Under the pieces are notes generated by a model that ran no database searches, was not told the origin of the DNA, and saw only the letters and a list, made by a program, of their open reading frames with translations. Position numbers and translations under genes: made by a program. A stretch of 64,000 bases of DNA, from NCBI GenBank assembly GCA_963663905.2, contig OY760657.1:6024413-6088412 (forward strand), given 5' to 3'. Within the stretch, counting starts at the first letter, position 1. Each line of letters begins with the position of its first letter. Below are positions 1-8,980 of this stretch, in pieces. The DNA is from Saccharicrinis sp963663905 (GTDB taxonomy: Bacteria; Bacteroidota; Bacteroidia; Bacteroidales; Marinilabiliaceae).

Positions 1-492
1 GCATGGGTAACAAGCGCAATTGACGGTTTTACAACAATTGATAATTTTGCTCCTGTGCCAATTAATACTTCAGAACATGTTGCCCTATATCACAAAGGAA
101 CCGGAGAATGGAATAATGTAAGTATTGTATTAGATTACTTAATGGATCTTTCTGTTAGAAATGTAATTACATTAAAAGTTTTTGTTCCTAGTTTTAATGA
201 TTACGTAACTGAATGTAATCCAGGAACTGACTGGTTAGCAACTCATAATTTACTTCCTCAAATAGATATTAAACTACAGGATAGTTCATTAGGCGGAAAT
301 GCATGGCAAACACAACAAGTAAGAAGTCATACATTAACTGAGGATCAATTTGGACAATGGATTGAGCTTACATTCGACTTTAGTGATGTATCTGACAGAA
401 CAGATTTTGATCAGATTATACTTCAGTTAGGTAATGAAGGTCATTGTAATGATGGAATATTCTATGTCGATGATTTTAAATTACTGGATTAA
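1..492 (+). CDS. C-terminal part of a putative secreted glycan-binding protein (5' end outside window)
   Basis: The frame is open from the first base to the stop at 490-492, so only the last 163 codons are present. A GTG at 55 is not a convincing start because coding sequence continues upstream of it. The visible part is a beta-rich, Asn/Asp/Thr-rich domain ending in FYVDDFKLLD, the typical last strand of jelly-roll carbohydrate-binding modules; the 471-residue protein at 28.2 kb has a similar strand (IYLDNLYFWKG). No catalytic motif is visible. The position directly upstream of GH16 genes suggests a surface glycan-binding protein of the same PUL. The family assignment is inferred from fold pattern and context. 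Confidence 0.6.
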   Translation, partial: AWVTSAIDGFTTIDNFAPVPINTSEHVALYHKGTGEWNNVSIVLDYLMDLSVRNVITLKVFVPSFNDYVTECNPGTDWLATHNLLPQIDIKLQDSSLGGNAWQTQQVRSHTLTEDQFGQWIELTFDFSDVSDRTDFDQIILQLGNEGHCNDGIFYVDDFKLLD

Positions 493-503
493 TTAACACA
501 TTT

Positions 504-524
504 CCCGGAGTTTTATACTCCGGG
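504..524 (+). terminator. Stem-loop after the first gene
   Basis: An 8-bp perfect stem, CCCGGAGT/ACTCCGGG, with a 5-nt loop starts 12 nt after the stop codon and is followed by a T-rich stretch. It is a good intrinsic terminator candidate and separates the truncated gene from the GH16 genes. Confidence 0.6.
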
Positions 525-658
525 TATTTCCTGATTTTTCAATAGAATGAAGGCTGATTATTATTAGCCTTAAAAGATTCATGTGTCAAGAATATATATT
601 CTTAACCAGCTATTCTATTGTTAAAAGTAAAATTCTTTTGAAGCAATAAACTATAAAA

Positions 659-1762
659 ATGAGCATTACAAATATTTTTAACCGTTGGGTTTTTATCGGA
701 TTTTTAGCTGTTCTCTTATCTGCATGCTCGGATAGTGAAGATGGACCAGATGTGAAGTATACTGCAGATTTTGAATATGAAATATCAAATGATAATCCTA
801 ACATAATTGAGTTTACGAATACTTCAGAAGGTGAATATTTGTATTTGCAATGGGATTATGGAAAAGGTGATGGTGTGGGTTCTAAGGAATCAGATAAATC
901 ATCAGTAAGATCTATTTATTTCCCATTAAAAGGATCCTATGAGGTAACACTGATTGTATGGGGGAGTTTAAATACTAGTAGTGATACTAAAACCATTTCA
1001 AAAACAATAACTATAGATCAGGATGATCCTGATTATGTAGAGCCTCAGGGATTAATTTGGTCAGATGAATTTGATGGAAGCAGTGTTGATTTAACAAACT
1101 GGACTTTTGAAACCGGTTCTGGAGGATGGGGAAACCAGGAACTTCAGTATTATACCAATGGAGAGAATGCTGCAGTTGAGAATGGTAAATTAATTATCAC
1201 GGCAAAAAAAGTAAATGATAATAAAGCCGATGGATCATACACTTCAAGCCGTATGGTTACACTTGGGAAACAAGAATTTACTTATGGCAGAATTGAAGTA
1301 AGAGCAAAATTACCATCGGGAACCGGAATTTGGCCTGCTATATGGATGTTAGGTTCAAATATTAACAGTGTAGGATGGCCTGCTTGTGGAGAAATCGATA
1401 TTATGGAATATGTTGGCTATGATCCTAATATAGTTCATTCAACAGTTCATACTCCAGCAGGATATGCAGGTGATGGTGATGGTAGCTCAATGACCTTAGA
1501 AACCGCAGAAGAGGAATTTCATATTTATGGATTAAACTGGACCGAATCTGCATTGACATTTTATGTTGATACACCTGAAAATGTGGTTCATGTTTATTCT
1601 CCGGCTGTTAAAACAAGTTCAAACTGGCCTTTCGATAAACCATGTTTCTTTATATTGAATGTCGCAGTAGGTGGTACCTGGGGCGGAGCAATGGGTATTG
1701 ATAATACAATTTTTCCACAGACAATGGAAGTGGATTACGTGAGAGTTTATGATTTAGACTAA
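659..1762 (+). CDS. GH16 beta-glucanase lipoprotein with PKD domain (laminarinase-like)
   Basis: Predicted endo-beta-1,3(4)-glucanase of 367 residues. A lipoprotein signal ends at the lipobox LLSAC (Cys about residue 22). Residues about 35-120 form a PKD/Ig-like domain, and residues about 130-367 form a GH16 domain. The retaining catalytic motif GEIDIMEYVG is intact, with E245 as nucleophile, D247, and E250 as acid/base. The WPAIWML and GTWGG segments are typical of bacterial laminarinases. It is followed 19 nt later by a second GH16 gene, so the two are probably co-transcribed. As a Bacteroidota lipoprotein it probably acts at the cell surface or in the periplasm. The exact linkage preference cannot be read from sequence alone. 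Confidence 0.92.
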   Translation: MSITNIFNRWVFIGFLAVLLSACSDSEDGPDVKYTADFEYEISNDNPNIIEFTNTSEGEYLYLQWDYGKGDGVGSKESDKSSVRSIYFPLKGSYEVTLIVWGSLNTSSDTKTISKTITIDQDDPDYVEPQGLIWSDEFDGSSVDLTNWTFETGSGGWGNQELQYYTNGENAAVENGKLIITAKKVNDNKADGSYTSSRMVTLGKQEFTYGRIEVRAKLPSGTGIWPAIWMLGSNINSVGWPACGEIDIMEYVGYDPNIVHSTVHTPAGYAGDGDGSSMTLETAEEEFHIYGLNWTESALTFYVDTPENVVHVYSPAVKTSSNWPFDKPCFFILNVAVGGTWGGAMGIDNTIFPQTMEVDYVRVYDLD

Positions 1763-1781
1763 CCAGGCAAATTTTAATAGC

Positions 1782-2576
1782 ATGGTAAAGCATATATTTA
1801 TAGCAATTATAGCAGTTTTATTATTGAGTTGTGGAGGCTCAAAGAATAAATACGAACTGGTGTGGAGTGACGAATTTGAATACACTGGCCTACCAGATGA
1901 TTTAAAATGGAGTTATGATACTATTGGCAATAGTTATGGTTGGGGTAACAATGAACAACAATATTATACAGTAAAGAGAAAAGAAAACACCTGGGTTGAA
2001 AATGGGTTTTTAAACATCTCAGCAATCAAGGAAAAAGGTTTTCCAATGGCATATACTTCGGCCCGCTTAATTACCAAACATAAAGGTGATTGGTTATATG
2101 GTAAAATTGAAGTAAGAGCTAAAATTAGTCAGGGAACCGGAATTTGGCCTGCAATATGGATGCTACCAACAGAAAATATTTATGGAGGATGGCCTAAAAG
2201 TGGTGAGATTGACATTATGGAGCATGTTGGGTATAATCCTGATTCGGTATTTTTTACAGTTCATACAGAGGCTTATAATGGTATGTTAGGTACACAAAAA
2301 ACAAAAGCAGTTTATATGCCTGAAGCAGAAGATGGTTTTTACACTTATGCAATTGAATGGTCAGAAAAAGAAATATCTTTTATGGTTGATGATAAAGAAG
2401 TTTATAAATATAAAAATAACAATACAGATTCTTCAGAATGGCCATTTGATAAGGCTTACTATTTATTGTTAAATGTTGCAGTTGGAGGTAATTGGGGAGG
2501 AGTTCAAGGTGTTAACGATGAAATATTCCCTCAGACAATGCAGGTAGATTATGTAAGAGTTTATCAAAAGAAATAG
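1782..2576 (+). CDS. GH16 beta-glucanase lipoprotein, single domain
   Basis: A compact 264-residue GH16 enzyme. The short signal peptide ends in LLLSC (Cys about residue 17), and the catalytic domain follows almost at once, without the PKD domain of its upstream neighbour. The motif GEIDIMEHVG is intact, with E142 nucleophile, D144 and E147 acid/base. It shares long blocks with the preceding gene (for example GKIEVRAKIS, GTGIWPAIWML and the C-terminal QVDYVRVYQ), so the two look like diverged tandem duplicates. Predicted role: endo-cleavage of beta-1,3-glucan in the periplasm or at the surface. Confidence 0.92.
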   Translation: MVKHIFIAIIAVLLLSCGGSKNKYELVWSDEFEYTGLPDDLKWSYDTIGNSYGWGNNEQQYYTVKRKENTWVENGFLNISAIKEKGFPMAYTSARLITKHKGDWLYGKIEVRAKISQGTGIWPAIWMLPTENIYGGWPKSGEIDIMEHVGYNPDSVFFTVHTEAYNGMLGTQKTKAVYMPEAEDGFYTYAIEWSEKEISFMVDDKEVYKYKNNNTDSSEWPFDKAYYLLLNVAVGGNWGGVQGVNDEIFPQTMQVDYVRVYQKK

Positions 2577-2795
2577 TTAAACAAATCATTAACGAATAAT
2601 ACAAATTGTGTAGAAGTAATCTCTACATAACAGCCTTTGCTATGTCTTTTTGAAATTAAAACAGGGGACTAAAATAATTCTAGGATTAATCGATTCTTTA
2701 TAAGAAAAGAGGATTAGTATATGGGATACAAGGTTGGTATAAGTAAATCAAAAGTAATTCATCAATACAGAAAACGATAAAATCATATATACATA

Positions 2796-5700
2796 ATGAA
2801 TGTTTTTTTAGGAAATACGAACCTGAATTTTACAGAGAAGAAAGTGAAGGGAGATTTTGTGGCAATTAATAATGAAAAATTCTACAAAATAAGTAACTAT
2901 GATAAAATGCCTGATTTTTTCATGAGTATTGTAAGTGATTCTGATCACTGGATGTTTATTTCAAGCAATGGCTCACTATCAGCAGGTAGAAAAAATAGAA
3001 ATAATGCACTATTCCCATATTATACGGATGATAAAATTCATGATTATAAAGGTAAAACGGGTAGTAGCACAATCTTGTTAGTTGAAAAAGATGATAGAAC
3101 TTATTTATGGGAACCATTTGTAAGTGAATACAACATATATAACACAGAGCGTAATCTTTATAAAAACATATATGGTAATAAAATTCTATTTGAAGAGATT
3201 AACCATGATTTAGGAGTAGCATTTAAATATATTTGGTGTAATTCTGAGAAATATGGTTTCGTTAAAAAATCAACATTAACAAACCTTACTGATAAGGAGA
3301 TTAATGTTGATTTTTTAGACGGAATTAAAAACATTCTTCCTTATGGTATTGACTTCGATTTTCAGAATACCTATAGCAACTTACTTGATGCATACAAAAA
3401 GAATGAACTCAATACTGAAACAAATTTGGGGATTTTTATATTGAGCTCTATACCTGTAGACCGTGCAGAACCTAGTGAATCGCTTAAATCTACTACTGTT
3501 TGGTCGCAGGGTTTAGATAATAGAAAAATATTATTATCAGATAAGCAGGTCGCGAATTTTAAAAAGGGGCTTGCAGTTGAAACAGAAAAAGATGTTAGAG
3601 CATCCAGAGGCGCTTATTATCAAAATGCTTCTTTAAAACTAGATGCAAAATCTTCAAAAAAATGGATGTTAGTGGCAGAGGTTAATCAGGATAGATCTGC
3701 TGTTGCAAACCTGAATATTGCTCTAACAGATAAAAATATAACAGCATCAGTTGAAAAAGATATAGAATTAGGAACTACTAATCTAATAAAGATTGTTTCG
3801 GGAGCAGACGGAATACAAACAGGTAATGATGAGTTGTCGTCTGTGCGTCACTTTTCAAATACTATGTTTAATGTGATGCGAGGTGGCATTTTTAAAAATA
3901 ACTATACATTAGATACTTTAGATTTTAAGCTATATGTTTCTCAAAACAATAAAAAGGTAGCTGAAAGAACAAAAGATGCGATCAATAATCTACCTGTAGC
4001 TATTACATATCCTGAGTTATGCAATTGGGCATTAAAAAATGGGAATGTTGATTTATTAAGAATTGCTAGTGAATATCTACCGCTTACATTTAGCAGAAGA
4101 CATGGTGATCCAAGTCGTCCATGGAATCAGTTTGCCATTGAAACAAAAAATGAGGATGGAACACCAAAATTAAATTATCAGGGTAACTGGCGTGATATTT
4201 TTCAGAACTGGGAAGCTTTGGCTTTATCATATCCAGAGTTTGTTGAAGGGATGATTGGTAAATTTGTGAACGCATCTACTGCCGATGGTTACAATCCTTA
4301 TCGTATTACTCGTGAAGGAATTGATTGGGAATGTCCGGATCCTGAAGATCCATGGGCATATATTGGATATTGGGGTGATCATCAAATTATTTACCTGCAA
4401 AAGTTTTTAGAACTATCAAAGGCATATCATCCAGAAAAATTGGATACACTTTTATCTAAGGAAATGTTTGTTTATGCTAATGTTCCTTATCGAATTAAAT
4501 CGTATAAAGATATTGTTAACAATCCTCAGGATACCATAAGTTTTGATGCAGAACTTAATGAGAAAATTAAAGCAAAAGATAAAGAATTAGGTGCTGATGC
4601 ACGCTTGCTATTTGGTAAAGATGGAGAACTATATAGGGTTAATCTGACTGAGAAAATATTAGTTACCTTATTGGCTAAACTAAGTAATTTTATTCCGGAA
4701 GCAGGTATCTGGTTAAATACGCAACGTCCCGAGTGGAATGATGCCAATAATGCATTAGTAGGAAATGGCGTTTCAATGGTAACATTGTATTATATCCGTC
4801 GATTCTTAAAATTCTGGTCACAACAGTTTAGTAACTATACCAATAACGAGATAAACATTTCTGAGGAAGTAACTGAATTATTGGAAAGCATTCAGCATTT
4901 ATTTGAGGATAAAAAAGAATTACTTGCATCCGGATTCTCAGATGAGGAAAGAAGAAACTTTGCAGATGTTCTGGGCTTAGCAGGTGAAAAATATAGAAAT
5001 AGCATTTACAAGGATGGATTTTCCGGTGTGAAGAAGAGCATTAAAGTAAGTCAATTGATTGATTTTACTAAAGTTGCTTTAGATTACATGGATCAATCTA
5101 TAAAAGTAAATAAGAGAGAGGATGGATTATACCATTCTTACAACCTGATTTCTTTTGGTAAAAATACAACTTCCATTCGTTATTTATATGAAATGTTGGA
5201 AGGTCAGGTAGCGGTTTTAAGTTCAGGATATCTAAATGCAGATCAGAGCTTATCGGTTATGGATGCATTAAAATCAAGTGCATTATTCCGCGAAGATCAA
5301 TATAGCTATATTCTTTATCCGGACAGACAATTAACCCGATTTGAGGATAAGAATAATATTCCTTCAGATAAGGTGAATCAATCGAAATTGCTCTCTCAAT
5401 TAGTACAAGAGGGTAATACAGATGTATTGAATCAAGATAAATCAGGAACTTATCATTTTAACGGGGAGTTCAGAAACGCTGAAGTATTAAAAGCATCTCT
5501 TGAAAAATTGGATGAGGCTAAATATGGTCATTTGATAGCTGACGAGAAACAATTCATTTTAGATGTCTATGAAAAAATGTTCGATCATCAGTCTTTTACT
5601 GGTAGATCAGGTACTTTCTATGGATACGAAGGATTAGGAAGTATCTATTGGCACATGGTTTCCAAGCTATTACTAGCTGCTCAGGAAAGTTACTTCTCTG

Positions 5701-6230
5701 CAATTGAAGAAGGTGCAGATGAGGTATTGTTGGGTAATATGAAGCAACACTATTATGAAATAAAAGCTGGTATTGGAATTTATAAGTCACCAGATTTATA
5801 TGGAGCTTTCCCTACTGATGCCTATTCTCATACACCAGGCGGAGCAGGGGCTAAACAACCTGGCATGACAGGTCAGGTTAAGGAAGATGTCATTTCTCGC
5901 ATTGCAGAACTGGGAGTGCAGATAAAAAATGGTGAAATCAGTTTTAATACTAGTCTATTAAATCATAATGAAATATTAACTGATAAAACTTCTTTTGAGT
6001 ATTATGATTTATCAGGCAATAAAAGAGAGATTGCATTAAATGAAGGTCAATTAGCTTTCACATTCTGTAAAGTTCCTGTGGTTTATTCTTCTGGTTCAAA
6101 TACACAAATCATTATCGCTTATAATAATGGAAAATTAAAAGCAATAAGAGGAAATATAATTGATAAAGAGACAAGTGTAAAAATATTTAATCGCACTGAT
6201 GAAGTGGAAAAGATAGAATTTACCTTTTAA
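2796..6230 (+). CDS. GH94/GH149-type beta-glucan phosphorylase (probable beta-1,3-oligoglucan phosphorylase)
   Basis: A very large 1144-residue protein without a signal peptide, hence probably cytoplasmic. It contains RPEWNDANNALVG with E646-W647-N648-D649, matching the DWND motif whose Asp is the general acid in GH94 inverting phosphorylases. Other blocks such as NYQGNWRDIFQNW (about 461-473) and YEGLGSIYWHMV near the C-terminus also fit a beta-glucoside phosphorylase. The length exceeds cellobiose phosphorylases (about 800 residues) and fits GH149 beta-1,3-oligoglucan phosphorylases (about 1100), and the surrounding beta-1,3-glucanase genes support that choice. Predicted reaction: oligo-beta-1,3-glucan plus phosphate gives alpha-glucose-1-phosphate and a shortened chain. 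Family level is an inference; the phosphorylase class is fairly secure. Confidence 0.78.
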   Translation: MNVFLGNTNLNFTEKKVKGDFVAINNEKFYKISNYDKMPDFFMSIVSDSDHWMFISSNGSLSAGRKNRNNALFPYYTDDKIHDYKGKTGSSTILLVEKDDRTYLWEPFVSEYNIYNTERNLYKNIYGNKILFEEINHDLGVAFKYIWCNSEKYGFVKKSTLTNLTDKEINVDFLDGIKNILPYGIDFDFQNTYSNLLDAYKKNELNTETNLGIFILSSIPVDRAEPSESLKSTTVWSQGLDNRKILLSDKQVANFKKGLAVETEKDVRASRGAYYQNASLKLDAKSSKKWMLVAEVNQDRSAVANLNIALTDKNITASVEKDIELGTTNLIKIVSGADGIQTGNDELSSVRHFSNTMFNVMRGGIFKNNYTLDTLDFKLYVSQNNKKVAERTKDAINNLPVAITYPELCNWALKNGNVDLLRIASEYLPLTFSRRHGDPSRPWNQFAIETKNEDGTPKLNYQGNWRDIFQNWEALALSYPEFVEGMIGKFVNASTADGYNPYRITREGIDWECPDPEDPWAYIGYWGDHQIIYLQKFLELSKAYHPEKLDTLLSKEMFVYANVPYRIKSYKDIVNNPQDTISFDAELNEKIKAKDKELGADARLLFGKDGELYRVNLTEKILVTLLAKLSNFIPEAGIWLNTQRPEWNDANNALVGNGVSMVTLYYIRRFLKFWSQQFSNYTNNEINISEEVTELLESIQHLFEDKKELLASGFSDEERRNFADVLGLAGEKYRNSIYKDGFSGVKKSIKVSQLIDFTKVALDYMDQSIKVNKREDGLYHSYNLISFGKNTTSIRYLYEMLEGQVAVLSSGYLNADQSLSVMDALKSSALFREDQYSYILYPDRQLTRFEDKNNIPSDKVNQSKLLSQLVQEGNTDVLNQDKSGTYHFNGEFRNAEVLKASLEKLDEAKYGHLIADEKQFILDVYEKMFDHQSFTGRSGTFYGYEGLGSIYWHMVSKLLLAAQESYFSAIEEGADEVLLGNMKQHYYEIKAGIGIYKSPDLYGAFPTDAYSHTPGGAGAKQPGMTGQVKEDVISRIAELGVQIKNGEISFNTSLLNHNEILTDKTSFEYYDLSGNKREIALNEGQLAFTFCKVPVVYSSGSNTQIIIAYNNGKLKAIRGNIIDKETSVKIFNRTDEVEKIEFTF

Positions 6231-6259
6231 AAAATAAACTAAGTAAGAAAGTCAAGAAT

Positions 6260-6282
6260 AACCCGGGGGTAAATCCCGGGTT
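6260..6282 (+). terminator. Stem-loop after the phosphorylase gene
   Basis: An 8-bp G+C-rich stem, AACCCGGG/CCCGGGTT, with a 7-nt loop lies 30 nt after the stop codon. No strong T-run follows, so it may end transcription weakly or protect the mRNA 3' end. Confidence 0.45.
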
Positions 6283-6379
6283 AGTAAATACAAATCACGT
6301 AGATCAATCACAAACAAGTGATTAATAAACAAGCTTAATTATAAGTTGATTTTGGTAACTGAATTAAACGAATAGATAA

Positions 6380-7438
6380 ATGAACCTTTGTAAAATATCA
6401 ATAATATTTCTTTTGGTACTTGTAGCTTGTCAGGCTCCGAAGCAAAAGACAAAATCTGATCAAAAGTATGCTAAAGCAGTAGTGCTAAAACAATCAGAAG
6501 ATGCGTTATTGGAAGGTCTTTCCAAAGCTATTTGCTATTCTGGATTTCGGTCTGGTCAGCATCCGGATAGAGGTGAAGGTGCTAAAAATCCATCTTATGA
6601 AGAAGTGTTGGAAGACCTGCAAATTCTATCAAAAAACGATATGTTTCAATTGATTCGTTTATATGATAGTGGTGAAAATTCAGAACTGGTTTTGAAAATC
6701 ATCAAAGAAAACAATATCAACATAAAAGTTTTACTGGGAATTTGGTTAGATGCAGAATTAAGTGCTCATGAAACTTGTTCATGGTTAACAGAACCAATAC
6801 CTCAGGATAAACTTGATGCTAATAAGGAAGAAAACTTAAAACAAATTGCAAAAGGAATTGGGCTGGCTAATCAATACCCAAATATAGTTTGTGCGGTTAA
6901 TGTTGGAAATGAGTCTTTGGTAGAATGGAATGACCACAAGGTATCTCCTGATACTGTTATTAGCTATGTAAACCATGTTAAAAGTAGCATTAATCAACCA
7001 GTAACCGTTGCTGATAATTATAAATGGTGGGCTGAGCATGGATCCGAATTGGCAAAAGCAGTTGATTTTATTTCAATTCATGTATATCCGGTGTGGGAAG
7101 GTAAAGATATTGATGAGGGAATGTCTTATACAATAGCTAATGTTGAAGAAGTAAAAAGAGCCTTGCCTGATAGTAAAATTGTGATAACTGAAGCAGGTTG
7201 GGCAACAGTTGCATCTGAGTTTGGCGAAAGAGCCAGTGAAGAAAAACAACTAAGATACTATACTGATCTAATGACATGGGCTGACTCCATGAATATCACC
7301 ACATTCTTTTTTGAAGCTTTTGATGAGGACTGGAAAGGAGAAACCGCCAATCCGTTGGGGGCAGAAAAGCATTGGGGAATTTTTACGGTAGATAGAAAGC
7401 CTAAATTAGTGATGCAAGAGGCTTACCCTGAATTGTAG
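6380..7438 (+). CDS. GH17 beta-1,3-glucanase/glucanosyltransferase-like lipoprotein
   Basis: A 352-residue lipoprotein (signal ending LLVLVAC, Cys about residue 16). The rest is a (beta/alpha)8 domain of GH17 type. The expected acid/base lies in VNVGNES (E178) and the nucleophile in ITEAGW (E271); ISIHVYPVW and the C-terminal HWGIFTVDRKPK also fit GH17. GH17 enzymes hydrolyse or transfer beta-1,3-glucan chains with retention of configuration. It sits between the phosphorylase gene and two sugar transporters, consistent with processing short oligosaccharides in the periplasm before inner-membrane import. Hydrolase versus transferase activity cannot be told from sequence. Confidence 0.85.
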   Translation: MNLCKISIIFLLVLVACQAPKQKTKSDQKYAKAVVLKQSEDALLEGLSKAICYSGFRSGQHPDRGEGAKNPSYEEVLEDLQILSKNDMFQLIRLYDSGENSELVLKIIKENNINIKVLLGIWLDAELSAHETCSWLTEPIPQDKLDANKEENLKQIAKGIGLANQYPNIVCAVNVGNESLVEWNDHKVSPDTVISYVNHVKSSINQPVTVADNYKWWAEHGSELAKAVDFISIHVYPVWEGKDIDEGMSYTIANVEEVKRALPDSKIVITEAGWATVASEFGERASEEKQLRYYTDLMTWADSMNITTFFFEAFDEDWKGETANPLGAEKHWGIFTVDRKPKLVMQEAYPEL

Positions 7439-7483
7439 AATAAAAAAACATTATCAGAAAACTAAAGTCTAGAAACAATAAAT

Positions 7484-8926
7484 ATGTCACACTCAACAGT
7501 TAAAAAAGAAGATCGGGTTCCCTTTGGCCAGAAAATAGCATTTGGCTCAGGGCATCTTGCAAACCAATTATTCCCTGCTGCATTGGGTGTATTTATGGTA
7601 GTGTTGGTCATGTCTTTAGGAATGGATCCGATATTAGCAGGTTTACTGGGAGCGTTGCCCAGATTAATTGATGCCTTAACAGATCCCATTATGGGCTTTT
7701 TATCGGACAATACAAAATCTAAATGGGGAAGAAGAAAGCCATATATATTAATCGGAAGTGTTATTGCAGGAGTATCGTTTATGATTATGTGGCAATTGAA
7801 TCCCCAAAATTCAGAACTATATAATTTTTTCTATTTTTTAATTGTTTCCATATTCTTTTACATTGGTTACACCATTTTTGCTACACCCTTAATTGGTCTT
7901 GGTTACGAAATGACACCAGATTATAATGAACGTACCCGTTTAATGGCTGTGTCTCAATTTATGGGACAAATTGCCTGGATGGTAGCCCCTTGGTTTTGGG
8001 TAATAATTTATAATCCAACATTATTTAATTCAGCACCTGATGGAGCTAGAATTCTTGCTGTATGGGTTGGCGGATTATGTATGATTCTTGGAATACTTCC
8101 TGCTTTTTTTAATAAAGAATTAATAGTACCCGATAAAGATAAATTGAAGAGTTTATCAAGAGATGAATTTTCCCAAAACTTAAAAGAATTTATCAAAGGA
8201 ATTAAGTTAACGATAAAAAATAAGCCTTTTATCCGTTTATGTGGATCAACCTTCCTGATCTTTAATGGATTTCAAACCATTGCTCAGTTTGCCTTTTTTA
8301 TCATTGTATATTATTTATTTAACGGAGATAAAGGAGCTGCAGGTCAATGGCCGGCCTGGTTCGGAACAATTAGTGCTTTCGCAACAGCCTTTTTAGTAAT
8401 TCCAATAGTTACCAGAATATCAGAAAAAGTAGGTAAAAGAAATGCCTTTGTTGTAGCCACATTACTTTCTATTATAGGTTATGCTTTAAAGTGGTGGGGT
8501 TTTAACCCTGAAAATCCTTGGTTAATGTTTATTCCAATTCCGTTTTTATCATTTGGAATCGGTGGATTATTTACACTAATGATGTCTATGACAGCAGATG
8601 TATGTGATTTAGACGAACTGAATACAGGAGAACGTCGTGAGGCAATGTTTGGAGCAGTTTACTGGTGGATGGTTAAGCTAGGCAATGCCATAGCGATTCT
8701 TACAAGTGGTATTGTATTGCATTATGTTGGTTTTGATGAGAGTTTAGATGCCCAATCATTAGAAGCAATGACTAACCTTAGGTTAGCAGATATCATTATA
8801 CCAATCATTACAGCCATAATTGCAATTGTCATTATGTGGAGATATGATTTAACGGAAGAAAAAGCCAATGAAATAAGAATACAGCTTGTAGATCGAAGGG
8901 GTAAAACGCACCATCAGGGTGAATAA
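7484..8926 (+). CDS. MFS sugar:cation symporter of the GPH family (first copy)
   Basis: A 480-residue inner-membrane protein with about 12 hydrophobic segments. It carries the GPH/MelB-type motif DALTDPIMG near residue 64, followed by DNTKSKWGRRKP in the first cytoplasmic loop. The family moves glycosides or oligosaccharides with Na+ or H+. A second, clearly different GPH gene follows 54 nt later. In Bacteroidota, PULs with such transporters take up mono- or oligosaccharides from the periplasm. Together with a cytoplasmic phosphorylase and no obvious phosphotransferase system, it probably imports beta-1,3-gluco-oligosaccharides or glucose. The substrate is inferred from context. Confidence 0.88.
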   Translation: MSHSTVKKEDRVPFGQKIAFGSGHLANQLFPAALGVFMVVLVMSLGMDPILAGLLGALPRLIDALTDPIMGFLSDNTKSKWGRRKPYILIGSVIAGVSFMIMWQLNPQNSELYNFFYFLIVSIFFYIGYTIFATPLIGLGYEMTPDYNERTRLMAVSQFMGQIAWMVAPWFWVIIYNPTLFNSAPDGARILAVWVGGLCMILGILPAFFNKELIVPDKDKLKSLSRDEFSQNLKEFIKGIKLTIKNKPFIRLCGSTFLIFNGFQTIAQFAFFIIVYYLFNGDKGAAGQWPAWFGTISAFATAFLVIPIVTRISEKVGKRNAFVVATLLSIIGYALKWWGFNPENPWLMFIPIPFLSFGIGGLFTLMMSMTADVCDLDELNTGERREAMFGAVYWWMVKLGNAIAILTSGIVLHYVGFDESLDAQSLEAMTNLRLADIIIPIITAIIAIVIMWRYDLTEEKANEIRIQLVDRRGKTHHQGE

Positions 8927-8980
8927 AAAATTAATGAATACCAGAGGTAAAATATATCTGTATAAATAATACTTAAACAA

